Positions 44,026 through 55,631 of a DNA stretch of 64,000 nucleotides are shown here, piece after piece; position 1 is the stretch's first letter, and every line of letters begins with the position of its first letter. A model generated the notes under the pieces. The model made no database searches, had not been told where the DNA came from, and worked only from the letters and a program-made list of their open reading frames with translations. The stretch covers positions 1,860,001 to 1,924,000 of the forward strand of contig JANCIK010000006.1 of NCBI GenBank assembly GCA_028532985.1, read 5' to 3'. This DNA is from Stropharia rugosoannulata (lineage: Eukaryota > Basidiomycota > Agaricomycetes > Agaricales > Strophariaceae). Made by a program: the position numbers and the translations under genes.

Positions 44026-47000
44026 ATGCCGTTGAACCCTACATCTTCTAGCAGCACAAGTAAGTATATGCGTGTCATTTTGAAATATAGCACTTAACTG
44101 ACTTTTGATCATCAGTATCTCGCCGTTCTATAGCTCAACGTCAACAACGCGAACGTGAACGAAATGCTCGAGCCAATCAAACACCACCTCTATCCAGACA
44201 CCGAGGTCGACCACAACTATGTCATACCAATGAAAGCAATCCCAATGTCAATGGTACATATTCATACTATTGTTTTTATATATACAACAATTTCTAAACT
44301 ATCATTACAATAGCATTTGATGAGGGTCAGACATATCAAAACCAACAACGAATCATTCTTCGTCTTTCTCGCACTAATGCTGATACTGCCCATGACCCTA
44401 ATGATAGACCTGACTCTGTCGAGAATAGTAATCGACGTACCCTTAGGTTAGATGGAGCAACTGTTACTGGTATGTGGTCTTCATTAAACTCTCATTACTT
44501 TCAAATACTAAAATAATAATGTAGCCATTCCTCCTGCCCGTCGCCCTTACACTGAGCCCCTACAACGCCATGACTGTGGCCAAATGCGACATCAATGTCG
44601 ACACTGCCATGCTTTGCACTGGCTGGATGAACACCTTGAATCTTCTTCATGCCATGATCCTGAATTCTCAAAATGTTGCGTGCATGGCCAAATCAAATTA
44701 CCTCACCCAGAGCTGCCACCTGACATACTTCTTCACCTATTTACGGGTACTGACAGTCAATGTAACAACTTCCGTAAAAATATATGGGAGTACAACAGTG
44801 CTCTGGCTTTCACGTCTCTGGGAACTAAAGTTGACTACTCCATAAATGATGGTCATGGACCTGCAATGTTTTGCATTCAAGGTGAAATGGCTCATAACAT
44901 TGGCGCTTTTTTACCCAACCCCCATGACGCTCCACGCTACGCTCAATTGTATATCTATGACTCCAGAGAAGCGCTTCACCACCGAATGGCAAATAACCGT
45001 GAAAATGATGTGTGAGAAGATACAATGGAAGCTTTGCAACAAATGTTGACAGATCATCACCAATATGCATCGACATTCCTCCATGCATGGGAGATAATAC
45101 AAAACCACGAAGACATGCCAAATCTGGCTGTATGTCTGCGTCTCCAGCCTGGCTCTGACCACTGACGCTACAATCTCCCGTCGGCAGATGAAATTGCTGT
45201 CATTATCCCCACGAATGAAGACGAAGATGCCGGAAACAGAGACATTATTTTACGCAAAAGAGGCGGACCTTTTACACACATCAATGAATGCAATGCTGCA
45301 TATGCGCCTCTCCAATATGTTCTCTTCTTTCCCTATGGCGAGGATGGGTGGTACCCTGAACTGCAACGACAAAATGCAGATCATCAACACCGGAATATGT
45401 GTATTACTCTATCTGAGTATGTCGCATATCTACTACATGACCGCCCTAATGAATTCTCATGTCTCTTGCATGGTGAACGGCTCTTTCAACGTTATTTGGT
45501 TGACATGTGTGCTGCCAATGAACAGAACTGTTTGCGGTACTTGCGCCATAACCAGCATCTATTCTGTTCAACAGTTTATCAAGGTCTTGAAGACGCTATG
45601 AATGCCAATCAAGGTGATCTGGATCTCAATGAACTCGGTCAATGGGTCATTCTACCTTCTTCACATTCTGGAGGGCCTCGGTATCTGCAACAACGCTTTC
45701 AAGATTCAATGGCTTTAGCACGTTTCTTTCGAAGGGTAGACCTTTTCATTACCATGACAACAAACCCAAACTGGCCTGAAATCAAGCATGAACTTGCTCC
45801 AGGTCAACAGCCCAACGACCGTCCTGATTTGTTGGCAAGAGTTTTTCAGATGAAAAAACAGAAGCTCATCAACATTCTTCTGGATGGCGCTCTCGGGCCT
45901 GTCTGTTCATACATCTATTCCATTGAATTTCAAAAGCGTGGCTTGCTGCATATGCATCTCCTGTTATTCTTTGAATCAGGCTACAAGCTTTGGTCTCCCG
46001 AGGATATAGATGCATTGATATCTGCCAGGTGGCCTGACCCCGACTCTGAACCGCTTCTCTTCGAAACCGTCAAATCATGCATGGTTCATGGACCATGTAC
46101 AGAAGAATGTTGTCTCGACAAGAAAACCCATAAATGTACAAAGGGTTTTCCTCGACCTTTCTGCGACGCGACTAACATGAATGAGACAAATGGCTACCCC
46201 GAGTACTATTGCCCCAATGACGGACGTTCCTATCGTGTGGGAGATCGTGATGTTGATAATAGGTGGATTGTACCCTACTGTCCATACCTGTCTGTCCTTC
46301 TGAATTGTCACATATGCGTCGAATGTGCAGTTTCCTTAGGAGCCTTCAAATACCTATTCAAGTACATTACTAAAGGTGGTGATAAGGCTTCAATGGAACT
46401 ACACAAAAATGATGAAATTAAGCGCTATGTTGACGGTCATTACATCTCAGCTGCACAAGCAGCATATACCCTTATGCATTTTGAAATGCATGGACAACAA
46501 CCCAATGTGATGCGTCTAGCGGTGCACCTTGAAGGACAGCATATGGTATACTTTGATCCCTCACAGAATGCTCAAGTCATCGTACAACGAGAAGCTGAGG
46601 AGCGAACCACGCTAACAGCATTTTTTGCTGCCAATCGAGATTCAGGGGAGTTAGGAGAAGTGGCACGCTCATTGACCTATCAAGAATTTCCTCAGAAATT
46701 GGTTTGGGACCGTGAATCCAAAGGTTGGAGAGTGCGACAGCAAGGTTTTGCAATAGGCCGCATGTACTTTGTACCTCCAATTGCTGGCGAGAGATTCTAC
46801 TTGCGCCTGCTTCTGACCGTGGTAAAAGGTGCAAAGTCTTTTGAAGACTTACGAACTTATGGCCATGCAGAGCCATGGCCGACTTTTCGAGATGCTTGCA
46901 TTGCCCGAGGATTACTAGAAGATGATGGTGAATGGCAACAGTGTCTCTCCGAAGCCTCAATCATGCAAACCGGCCACTCATTGCGTCAATTATTTTCGAC

Positions 47001-48708
47001 TCTCTTGCTATTTTGCAACCCTACAAGACCGGAACAACTGTGGATGGAATTCCGAGAACATATCTGTGATGATTTAGAATGGCAACTACATGCAAGGGGT
47101 GTACAATCACCAACAGAAGACACTGTTTACGACTATGGCCTCTATCTCCTTGATGGTATTCTTGCTGAATCAAGCCACCGGCTAAGTGAGTGGCCATCTA
47201 TGCCTCAACCTACCATCAATTGGAATGCCAATCTTCCAAATCCTCTCATTGTCGAGCAGCTAAACTATGATCGTGATGAAGAACATGCCTTGATGATACA
47301 AAATGAGCACAAATTTAATCGTGAGCAATCAGAAGCTTACAACCATATCCTAAACTCTTTACATGACACAAATGCTCACCTGTTCTTCTTAAGTGGTGCA
47401 GCAGGGACAGGGAAGACTTTTGTGTATCGCACTATTTGCAACAACCAACGTGCTCGAGGTAATATTGTCCTGGCTGTAGCTTCATCAGGCATTGCAGCGA
47501 TCATTATCCCGGGAGGACGTACTGCTCACTCAATGTTCAAAATCCCTATAGATTTGCACGAAGAGTCAATGTGCTCAATACCAAAGTGATCTTTGACTGC
47601 AGAGCTGTGCCGCCGTGCAAATTTATTAATCTGGGATGAAATTAGTATGCAGCATTGTAATGCTCCAGAAGCAGTGGATCGAACATTGAGGGACATACGA
47701 GATGATAATCGACCATTTGGTAATTTGCCTGTAATTTTTGGAGGTGACTTCCAACAAATCTTGCCGGTTATCCCCCATGGTTCCAAAGAAGAGGTCCTAG
47801 CAGTGACACTCCAGCATTCCCAGCTCTGGTCAACAATTGAAATTCTGTATCTTTCGACAAACATGCGCCTAGGGATGAATTCAGAAGATCGTGAATATGC
47901 TGCGTGGTTGGACAAAGTAGCAAAAGGAGACAACCTATCGCAAGATGGAAAAATCAGCATACCAGAAGATATGATTCTATGCAGTTCAGATGACCTACTG
48001 AATTTTGTCTATGGCAACATTGGCACATCTCCTCCCCCCCCTGCAGACTACTTTCTTCACCGTATGCTGCTGGCTCCCCGCAATGCAGATGTCGCTGATA
48101 TGAACCATAATATCCTCATGAAAATGGAAGGCAACATTACTATTATGTATAGCGCCGATGAAATGGTTCATGAAGCGGGGGCAGATCCAAGTGATCTTGA
48201 CCAGTATGTCCCAGTAGAGTTTCTACGTGCAATTGAAACAGGAAAATTACCACCAGGCGAGTTGGAGTTAAAAGTGGGATGTCCATTAATCCTGCTTCGT
48301 AACCTGGCTCCCAGATGTGGCTTATGTAATGGAACACGGCTACTATTAACCCAAATTGAAAGCCGAGTTCTTCAATGCGAGATTATGGGCGGCGAGCATT
48401 CTGGCGAAATTGTGTTTATCCCTCGCATTACTCTGGACTCCGACACTTCACCCCAATTTACATTCAAATTCAGGCGATGTCAGTTTCCAGTACGATTGGC
48501 ATTTGCTTTGACAATTAATAAAAGTCAAGGTCAATCTGCCAAACAGGTCGGCTTGGATTTGAGAACACCCGTATTCTCACATGGTCAATTGTACGTGGCA
48601 CTCTCAAGAGCAACATCACGTAACTGTATAAAGATTCTCTTGCCTGAACATGAAGTAGAAAAAAAGACAACAAATGTAGTATATAAAGAAATATTATTGA
48701 CGAAATAA
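44026..48708 (+). pseudogene. Helitron Rep-helicase (RepHel) with three in-frame TGA codons
   Basis: Exons 44026-44059, 44116-44253, 44314-44469 and 44525-48708 lie in one frame. They encode a Helitron N-terminal zinc motif (CGQMRHQCRHCHALHWLDE), a Rep domain with the two-His motif (RGLLHMHLLLF) and the tyrosine motif region (FKYLFKYITKGGDKA), and a Pif1-type SF1 helicase (Walker A GAAGTGKTF, Walker B LIWDEIS, QILPVIP, TINKSQGQS, YVALSRATS). In-frame TGA codons occur at 45013-45015, 45163-45165 and 47587-47589, each where Arg (CGA) would fit. Rep nicks and rejoins single strands in rolling-circle transposition; the helicase unwinds. With these stops the gene is not translatable as one protein. 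Confidence 0.9.
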
Positions 48709-48855
48709 TGAATGATAGATGCATAGAATATGACATCATACACTTCCTCTTGATTTCGAACTAAGACAGATTCAAAATACATCTATCACATACTACTCTT
48801 TCCGTTCCACCTGCCAACTGCATTGATCTTCAGTCACCCGCCATTTCACTTTACA

Positions 48856-49933
48856 ATGTCATCAAACTCTGCATCTACAGGGCAAATCACTTTATGCTCT
48901 TTAGCAGTTCTGACAAATGCACGTCCCATCAATCCAGACAAAGGCGCAAATCTTATTATGTTTGATGTCAATATGCATGTCGCAGATGGACAGCAAAAAT
49001 CAACATTGGCAGTAATGCAGTACTGGGTACGTGACGAAGATGATGCACCCTCAGGCGGGTACAATCCGGAAGAGCAGTATAAGGCATTTATTATCGGAAA
49101 TGTGAGTGTCAACTTATACACGGTGTATGATGATTACTACAATGTAAAATGATTAGATTTCAGCAATGGCAAATCATCTCCCAGGTAACTCTGCAGACGA
49201 TGAGACGGACCTAAATGATTACGCCTTTATGGGTGATATTTATATGGTATGTATTAAACTCTAATTCAAAGAGTATGGCGCTGCTTCTAATACTGGCCAT
49301 CATTTGTTAGATGGTACGAATTCCATGGGAAATTCATATACGAGGACGCCCGTACCTTTTTATTGGTGGAGCAGTGGCTACATCCGACAAAAAGGACAAT
49401 ACATTCACATTTGTGATCTCGCAGTACATCGCCATAGCCCATGCTCCCACGGCATTGCCACTAACTGCTTACTTTCCGAACTCCAAACGCTGGGAGAATA
49501 AGAAGCCTACACCAACTGCTCATTCTAATGTCTGTCTGGGCAGGTTTTTGGACTTTATTGCACGCGACAGATCAACAGACAAGGTCAAAGAAGTTAAAGT
49601 TGAGATAGCTTCAATTGCCTTCTTGCCTCATCAGTACGGATCAAGAACGGGAAGTGCAGATTCCAGCATAGGTAAATTAACATTACTTGGTGTTGATCCT
49701 TTAATATTGTTTCATACTAACATGTTACAGGTGCTCGAAAATCGAAGCGCAAGCGCGAGCTATTTGACTTTGATGCGAACTCTTTCGAGTCGGATGTTAA
49801 CCCTGTGAAAAGCTCGGACGTCGACATAGCGGCACATGAAGACAATCCGAAGAAGCTCAATGATGTGAACATCAAGTCTGTTGAAGGTAATACCATGGTA
49901 TCTATGCCTTCAACTTCGAAGAACAAAAAATAA
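48856..49933 (+). CDS. Helitron-borne putative OB-fold/RPA-like single-strand-binding protein
   Basis: Exons 48856-49101, 49157-49246, 49311-49671 and 49731-49933 join in frame to 299 aa. The N-terminal 180 residues alternate short beta-like stretches (ITLCSLAVLTNARPIN, ANLIMFDVNMHVADG, VRIPWEIHIRGRPYLFIGG). The tail carries a basic signal (RKSKRKRE) and low complexity. Some Helitrons carry replication protein A-like genes for ssDNA binding; position, strand and size fit that role. Sequence similarity is too weak for me to assert it. The gene follows RepHel in the same direction and shows no stop codons, unlike RepHel. Confidence 0.45.
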
Positions 49934-50089
49934 TTTTACTATTATAATGCTTATATGTATCGTTTACAACTTAGACCGTGATGTTTGGTATGACTATAAG
50001 TTTCTGTTTCGTTTCCAATGTCTATTTGTTATCGAGAATGAAAGATTTTCACAAATGATCATATACATAAATGAGAGGTAAGCAAGCCT

Positions 50090-50117
50090 GCCGGGCGGAG
50101 CCCGGCTGGCGCGCTAG
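50090..50117 (+). terminator. Helitron 3' terminal hairpin and CTAG end
   Basis: GCCGGGC (50090-50096), loop GGA, GCCCGGC (50100-50106), then TGGCGCG and CTAG. The hairpin acts as the termination signal of rolling-circle replication in known Helitrons. The next base is T, as required by the AT target. Confidence 0.85.
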
Positions 50118-50131
50118 TAGGGTACATTTAG

Positions 50132-50193
50132 CAAAGGAACAGGGAAAGCAGTCTAAGCAGACGAAGATCGATGGGTTCTTTCGCAGGCAGTAG
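50132..50193 (+). pseudogene. Possible host terminal exon encoding a PCNA-interacting (PIP) box
   Basis: Right of the Helitron, TTTAG (to 50131) is followed by a frame ending SKQTKIDGFFRRQ and TAG (50191-50193). QTKIDGFF fits the PIP-box consensus Q-x-x-I-x-x-F-F at a C-terminus. Joined to the sequence left of the proposed Helitron 5' end, the intron tail contains a CTAAC branch site (about 42546-42550) followed by this acceptor. I could not connect it in frame to the small reading frame ending at 42465, so the parent gene is unknown. Confidence 0.35.
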
Positions 50194-51126
50194 ATTATGT
50201 AACGTAACGTAGTCACAATGTCACAATTGTCGTTCCGCATAAATCTCATAATGCATAGATATTTCATGGGAACCAAGCTCATGCATTATGAGCATGACGA
50301 CTGTATTGGAGAAACCGGTTGACTGGCTGGTTGGCTGGTCGGCAACCCTCGGCCGGGACAGTCCGGCATCAATCGCGCATTGCCGCAGCCGGCGTGTGAT
50401 GGTTTGTTGCCCAGTGCCTATGTTAACGAAGTTGGTTCAACGTTGGTTTAATGCGCCACCCACTGCACAGCGGTCTGACAATAAAATTAATGTATAGCTG
50501 GTGTTAATACTCGCTGCCTTTGTCAAAATCTACTGTAGTAATGTTATACAAATACTTATGGCAGTTAACTCATTGTCACTATTACAACCAACTCCGCAGC
50601 CATAAATTTGGCAGACATTTCCAAGCTCCTCCATGCCTCAAAGATCCGGGCACACATTTGAGAGACTCAACCTAAGCATTAAATTAACCATCTTTTCCAT
50701 CACTCATTTAGACTTACATAATGTGATCTTAGACTGCATCAATTGGGAGAATGGTGAAGGATCACGTATTCCTCTTGTAACTGTACAGAAGGCGGTGCTT
50801 GTAAATTGCATAGAGTAAACTAGAAATATATTACATAGTAAGATACAATGATACAAGTAGAACGCGATGTTGGGACGCCAAAAATGCTGCACGAAAAGGG
50901 GCATGATAGCAAGCAATATCATATGAAAGCGTAATGAACAAACGAGCAAAAGAAAGCCCACACCTAGGAAGTCCGTAGCGTATTCAAGTACATGACGCAT
51001 TCAATGTTGCCACCATTTCTTCCTTTGTGGCTTATGGTTTTCTGAGTATAAGGGAGGTTCATCATGTACTATTACTATACAGGAAAAGTTGGTCTTAGAG
51101 GCGCTTTTGACGTGTCAATGAAACAT
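50194..51126. other. Intergenic region right of the Helitron
   Basis: No gene is recognised. It contains the hairpin at 50245-50292 and scattered short frames without family features. Confidence 0.4.
50245..50292. repeat. CATAATGCAT hairpin
   Basis: CTCATAATGCAT (50245-50256) and ATGCATTATGAG (50281-50292) form a perfect 12 bp stem with a 24 nt loop. The core is shared with the hairpins at 13686-13791. Confidence 0.65.
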
Positions 51127-52533
51127 CTACCAACCTGCGGTATTAGGCACTTGCGCATCTAATTAGTCGGTTTAGCACATGCGACAAAAGGGACACAGAA
51201 AATGCACTCACGTCTGCTGCCTGAGCTTCGATGAGACCGTCTATGGTGCTCCGTTAAAGCTAAACGGAAGCGCCGTGTCAAGAATTTAATGAGAGTTTCC
51301 AAGGACGAAAGTAACCCACGAGGTAAATTCATATAGCCAGCAGAGTTTGACGAGTAGTGTGGTGGAGGAGCGTAATTGTAATCTGCTCTCAATGGATTCG
51401 TTGCAGGCTGATAATTCGCTTGGGCAGGAGGCAAGTATCGATGGCTCGGAGACGCGTCATTGCCCCACCTAGAATCGTGCTGCTCGATTTTGGGTACATA
51501 ATCCCCTCTATTTTGCTCAATCCCATTGACAGTACGGATTTCACGACCGTCTGGCAATGTACGTGTTATATGCTCATTGCCCTGTAAACGTGTCATGTCA
51601 GTGACCACATCTTCACGCCCGAAAATTCGACAGACTTACATCAGAGTCGATTCGTTTACGAACAGTTTGAGTTACGCCATTAACGGTGGAAGAAACAATA
51701 CTTTCCGAAACCCACCTCCCGCGAGCACGCGAACTCTGTGGGCCGAGCAAAGCTGGCATCTGCATCATGGAGCCAAACGGTCCACCCATCCTCCCAAAGC
51801 CCATACTTGCAAAGCCACCAAAGGGAACCCTATCTATGTCATCCATGAAAGATTCTATCTCTTCCTGCACATGCCGATCGACTGGATCCATCGAGTACGG
51901 TATCCGGGAGTGAGAATGATGGCTGGACCGTCTAAGGGGAATGCCCTCAAAGATGGATTCGAATAAAGTGAAGGGATCAGTAAATTGGAAGCCCGCGAAT
52001 GGATCATGATGGTGATAGCTGAAAAGATCAGGGTATGTGCGGCTTCGAGGGGGGTAAGCAGAATGATAATCTCGTTGATAGCTTCCACTTGGCGGTCGAG
52101 GGGAATAGTGTTCCTCCTCGGGAGGTGGAGGCCATACACCGTGCAAGTCATACTCCTATTGCGAGTTAATCGGTGATTTATGGCGGGTATTCGTTACCCA
52201 CCTTTCTCTTACTAGGATCACTCAGGACTTCGTAGGCGTTGTTGACCTGCAGTGTGCACGAATCAAGGACAGTAAGGCACAGCAGTTAAATACGGCAATA
52301 GTGAACACGAACTTTGCGAAACTTCTCATCGGAATCTCTCTTTTCATCAACTGTCGCACTCGGTGGAAGTCTGTCGGGGTGGGTCTGCAGTGCCCTCTTC
52401 TTGTAAGCTTTGCGGACTGCGGTAGGGCACCGTGAGTTCTCTGACACTGATTTTGCAAGCGACCAAGGTGCGTACTTTCGTCTTGAGAAGCATTTGGAGG
52501 AATGTCTAATTCCTCGTAGAGACCAGTCGACAT
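51127..52533 (-). CDS. J-domain (Hsp40, DnaJB6-like) co-chaperone
   Basis: Exons 52533-52476, 52416-52313, 52246-52202, 52155-51640, 51581-51212 and 51158-51127 join in frame to 374 aa. The N-terminal J domain (about 3-70) has LYEELDIPPNASQDEIRKAY and the essential HPD (THPDRLPP), then VNNAYEVLSD. A Gly/Phe/Met/Pro-rich middle (FGRMGGPFGSMMQMP) and a segment like the DnaJB6/B2 C-terminal domain (SESIVSSTVNGVTQTVRKRI, HITRTLPDGREIRTVNG) follow. J proteins stimulate Hsp70 ATPase. The last intron (51159-51211, GTGAGT...TTAG) is optional; without it the frame stops at 51159. The gene is divergent from IPI3. Confidence 0.85.
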
Positions 52534-52739
52534 AATGGGACAAGGAAAAATTAATGGCACTAGGCAGTGTAATGTGGTATTTATCTGGCGGAATGTTCTA
52601 GGGCTGCACATGAGCTGCACGCGCCACATTGCCATGATTGCAGTCATTAAAGAGTCACGTGTGTGCTTTTTTCTACCGCCTCTTCACTCCTGCCTCCACC
52701 AACCGCGCCCATTTTAAACTTAATCTCTCAGCTCGTGGC
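52534..52739. promoter_or_regulatory. Divergent promoter between J-protein gene and IPI3
   Basis: 206 bp between the start codons at 52533 (minus) and 52740 (plus). No specific site is claimed. Confidence 0.4.
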
Positions 52740-54568
52740 ATGCTTCTGCAGGAAACAATACTTTGCGCAACTGCCCCGACCCCAAATGTCTCAGGCCCCG
52801 GGTTGATTGCGATACATGACATTCAGACAGGTGCAACTCTTGCCTCGTTCAAGCAGACCAGTGCTGGTCCCCATTCCATCGGCGTATTAGAATCCAAAAA
52901 TACGCAAGGTGGCTACATAATTGCCTCCCAACCTGAGAAGTCCATCCTCAATGTATATAATTTCCAAAAGGTTAGCCGATCTACTTACACTTTTAGACGT
53001 GGCTAACGCGCTGAATAGGACCAAATGAGTCTCAAGATTGTCCTGCCAGAAAAACTAACAGCCATTGCTATTGACCCACGAGGAGATCTTTGTGCTGGGG
53101 GAACGGCTGCTGGCCGGATTTATCTCTGGGAGGTGTGCAATCTTGCTAACTCTCATCGGACATTTGCTAAGCGGTAATAACTGAAGACCGCATCTGGCAT
53201 TCTGTTCAATTCTTGGGACGCCCACTATCGCAAAGTAAACGTTCTGCGCTTCACAACCGACGGCGCCTCTCTCGTTTCTGGAAGCGATGATTCTGGTGTA
53301 AACGTCTGGTCGGTATCTAGGTCAATACGACCCTAATCTCAGTTGTTCCAATTTATTAATTCCTTTTCTTCAGACTTTTAGATGAAGAAACGCAGAATGA
53401 ACAGCTTTTACCATATTGCACGTTGTCTGACCATACGCTTCCTGTCACCGATATTATGTGCGGGGTTGGTGTATTCCCAGACTGTCGCATTTTAACATCA
53501 TCCCTCGATCATTCAGTCAAGGTATATGCTTACCATCTGACATGAAATTTCTTTATTAACAATTCGACCAGGTGTGGGATCTATCATCAAAATCTCTCCT
53601 TTCAACTTTCCACTTTCCACAACCCATTTCATACTTGGCATGGGATGCAACAGAACGATTGTTCTTTGCGGCATCTTCGGATGGATCTGTGCACCAAATG
53701 AATATGTTCCAAGAAAAAGAAATGAAAGTCGGTGGGACAATATATGAAGCCGTAGGCGGCGGCGGAGTCACTGACGTTATCCGAGCCGACGACGAAACTC
53801 AAGAAGCACAGAAAAAAAGGCTTATTTCAGTGGGGTAAGCTTTGGCTTCTTGGACAAGCATTCTAAATACCCTAACCACAGCTTCAGTCAATCAGTAACA
53901 AGCCTGTGCTTGTCGTTGACTTCTGCTGTTTTGCTTGTCGGCACGTCCAACGGTTTAATCCACTTGTACGATGTTCCTTCGCATCAGCTGCTACGCACTA
54001 TATCAAATCACAAAGGAATGTCAATCGCACACCTACAGACGATGATTAAACCTCCAGATTTAATTGGACACATCACTCTGTTCAGAACTGGAGGTTCTAG
54101 TGACCCCAAAGACATAATTCCCGTGAAGCCCGTCATGCCCTTTCAAAGAACGCGGGACCCAAAAACCCGAGAGGCTCATGAAATTACGACTATGCTTCTA
54201 GGCGATAGCGAAGTAAACATAATGTCTACCCGGGTTGATAAGTCATCCTAACTTTCATCTAGGTTCACTCGGACCTCTTTTTATCCTATTCTACTGAAGA
54301 GCTGCTGCGCGATCAGGCATATTTCATCGAGCCATCTACGTCAACAGGTCCTGAAAGACCATCGCCAGTTATCCTTAACTCTAAAGTTATGGAACTGGAG
54401 GCTGAGCTTGCCGGCATGAAGGAACTGCTCAGCAAGGCAAAAGGCATGAACGACGCCATGTGGGACAATGTTGTGCAAAAGCTTGTTGGCTCAACGAACG
54501 ACTGTGAAGCGCCTCCCAAAGCTCCCGTGGATGGAGAGAGAAGTAGGAAGAGAGGACGTGTAGTATAA
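52740..54568 (+). CDS. IPI3: IPI3/WDR18 WD40 protein, pre-60S ribosome assembly
   Basis: Seven exons (52740-52970, 53019-53132, 53187-53320, 53374-53521, 53572-53834, 53888-54212, 54263-54568) give 506 aa, close to the family norm (yeast Ipi3, 555 aa). WD repeats are visible: AIAIDPRGDLCAGGTAAGRI, VLRFTTDGASLVSGSDDSG, ILTSSLDHSVKVWDL, LFFAASSDGSVHQMN, VLLVGTSNGLIHLYDV. An IPI3-type C-terminal helix with a basic end (RSRKRGRVV) follows. Ipi3 forms the Rix1 complex with Rix1 and Ipi1, working with Rea1/Mdn1 in ITS2 processing and late pre-60S maturation in the nucleoplasm; it also contributes to replication licensing. The start is the ATG before the LLQETILCAT strand. The gene is intact. Confidence 0.9.
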
Positions 54569-55166
54569 TTATTTACTTGAATAGCTGCACGGTTATTAGC
54601 GAATTAAACTCGTTTTGCTACGCATGCTGTCGGGAAGGATTGTGAAGTCATTGAAAGTTGACCACTAGTGGTCTATCACTCGTTTCTTACTTGGTTCATG
54701 TGCCCTATTTCAGATTATGCCTTAGATATCAATTACTATGGCAAATCATATTCCCATCTTTGCATGAATACAGGCGACGCGAATAAGCATATGATTATGC
54801 CAAGATTATGCTGCCCAAGTCTCCAGTCGATATTACATGTGTAGTGGTCATTGGTCAAGTGTGAGCAATTTTTCATTGGAGTCTGTATGTATGTATATCA
54901 ATTACAAAGGAATTGGGTGGGGAAAGAGCTGTGCTCTGTTCGAGTTGAATTTTAATGCGGTTGTCCCACACGCCGACTCCCAGGAAACGTCCGCCCGGTC
55001 GGACCGGCTATTGCCATACGGGTGTGGAGAGAGTGTGGGGAAGTACCAACGGCAAGGCGACTCGACCACATCCAGACCAACTCGAGTTCGTTCTTATTCC
55101 ACGTCTCCCATCCAATTCAATACCACTACCACTTCCTCTCCTCCTCCAAACAATCTTGCAAGTACA
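54569..55166. other. Intergenic region
   Basis: 3' flank of IPI3 and promoter of the TMEM14 gene. A pyrimidine-rich stretch precedes the ATG (about 55100-55160). No other gene is recognised. Confidence 0.4.
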
Positions 55167-55631
55167 ATGGTGAGTTTGGTTCGTCGTATACCTGCTGATG
55201 CCGTTTAATCCGGGCTCATCCAGTCTGCGTATCCTGCCTATGGAATGGGAGCACTGTGCATCATGGGAGGCATAACTGGATTCGCCAGGACACGTTCAAT
55301 TCCATCACTAGTCGCAGGCGTCGGGTGCGTTTTATATTCACTCACTACACTTGTACATCCATCTAATTTCCAGCAGTGTCGGTCTGCTATACCTCTGGAG
55401 CGCTGATAGTATTCGCAAGGGTACCGCTAACGGACTGGAAGGCGCGTTCGGTAAGTGCATGATGGGTACCACAAGAACTCACCCTCACAATGCCCAGGCG
55501 CATCGGCTGTTCTACTTCTTTCTTCTCTTCCTCGGTTCTCGAAAGGCCCGGTCCCTGCCCTCCTCACAGTCACATCTGCATCTGCGGGAGCCTACTACGG
55601 GAAGACGCTATATAACGTGTGGAACCATTAG
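55167..55631 (+). CDS. TMEM14-family small membrane protein
   Basis: Four exons (55167-55169, 55224-55324, 55374-55450, 55498-55631) give 104 aa; the first exon is just the ATG. Three to four hydrophobic Gly/Ala-rich helices are visible (YGMGALCIMGGITGFARTRS, SLVAGVGSVGLLYLWSADS, ASAVLLLSSLPRFSK, ALLTVTSASAGAYYGK), with the family pattern of a G-rich first helix and a GLEGAF-type turn. TMEM14 proteins are mitochondrial inner-membrane or ER proteins; human TMEM14C is needed for protoporphyrinogen import, and fungal members are poorly studied. Length is typical. The one-codon first exon makes automatic prediction easy to miss. Confidence 0.88.

Larger units (their letters stand above)
42556..50117 (+). 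mobile_element. RepHel Helitron
   Basis: The 3' end is clear: a 7 bp stem hairpin (50090-50106), 7 nt, then CTAG at 50114-50117 followed by a host T, the classical Helitron terminus. The 5' end is proposed at 42556, where A is followed by TCTCTCTTGCATAC, giving the required A|TC...CTAG|T insertion. Choosing it also restores an intron-like sequence in the host. The interior has the rolling-circle Rep and Pif1-type helicase gene plus two further genes. It lies 258 bp right of the Gypsy element. The 5' boundary is less certain than the 3' one. Confidence 0.8.
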
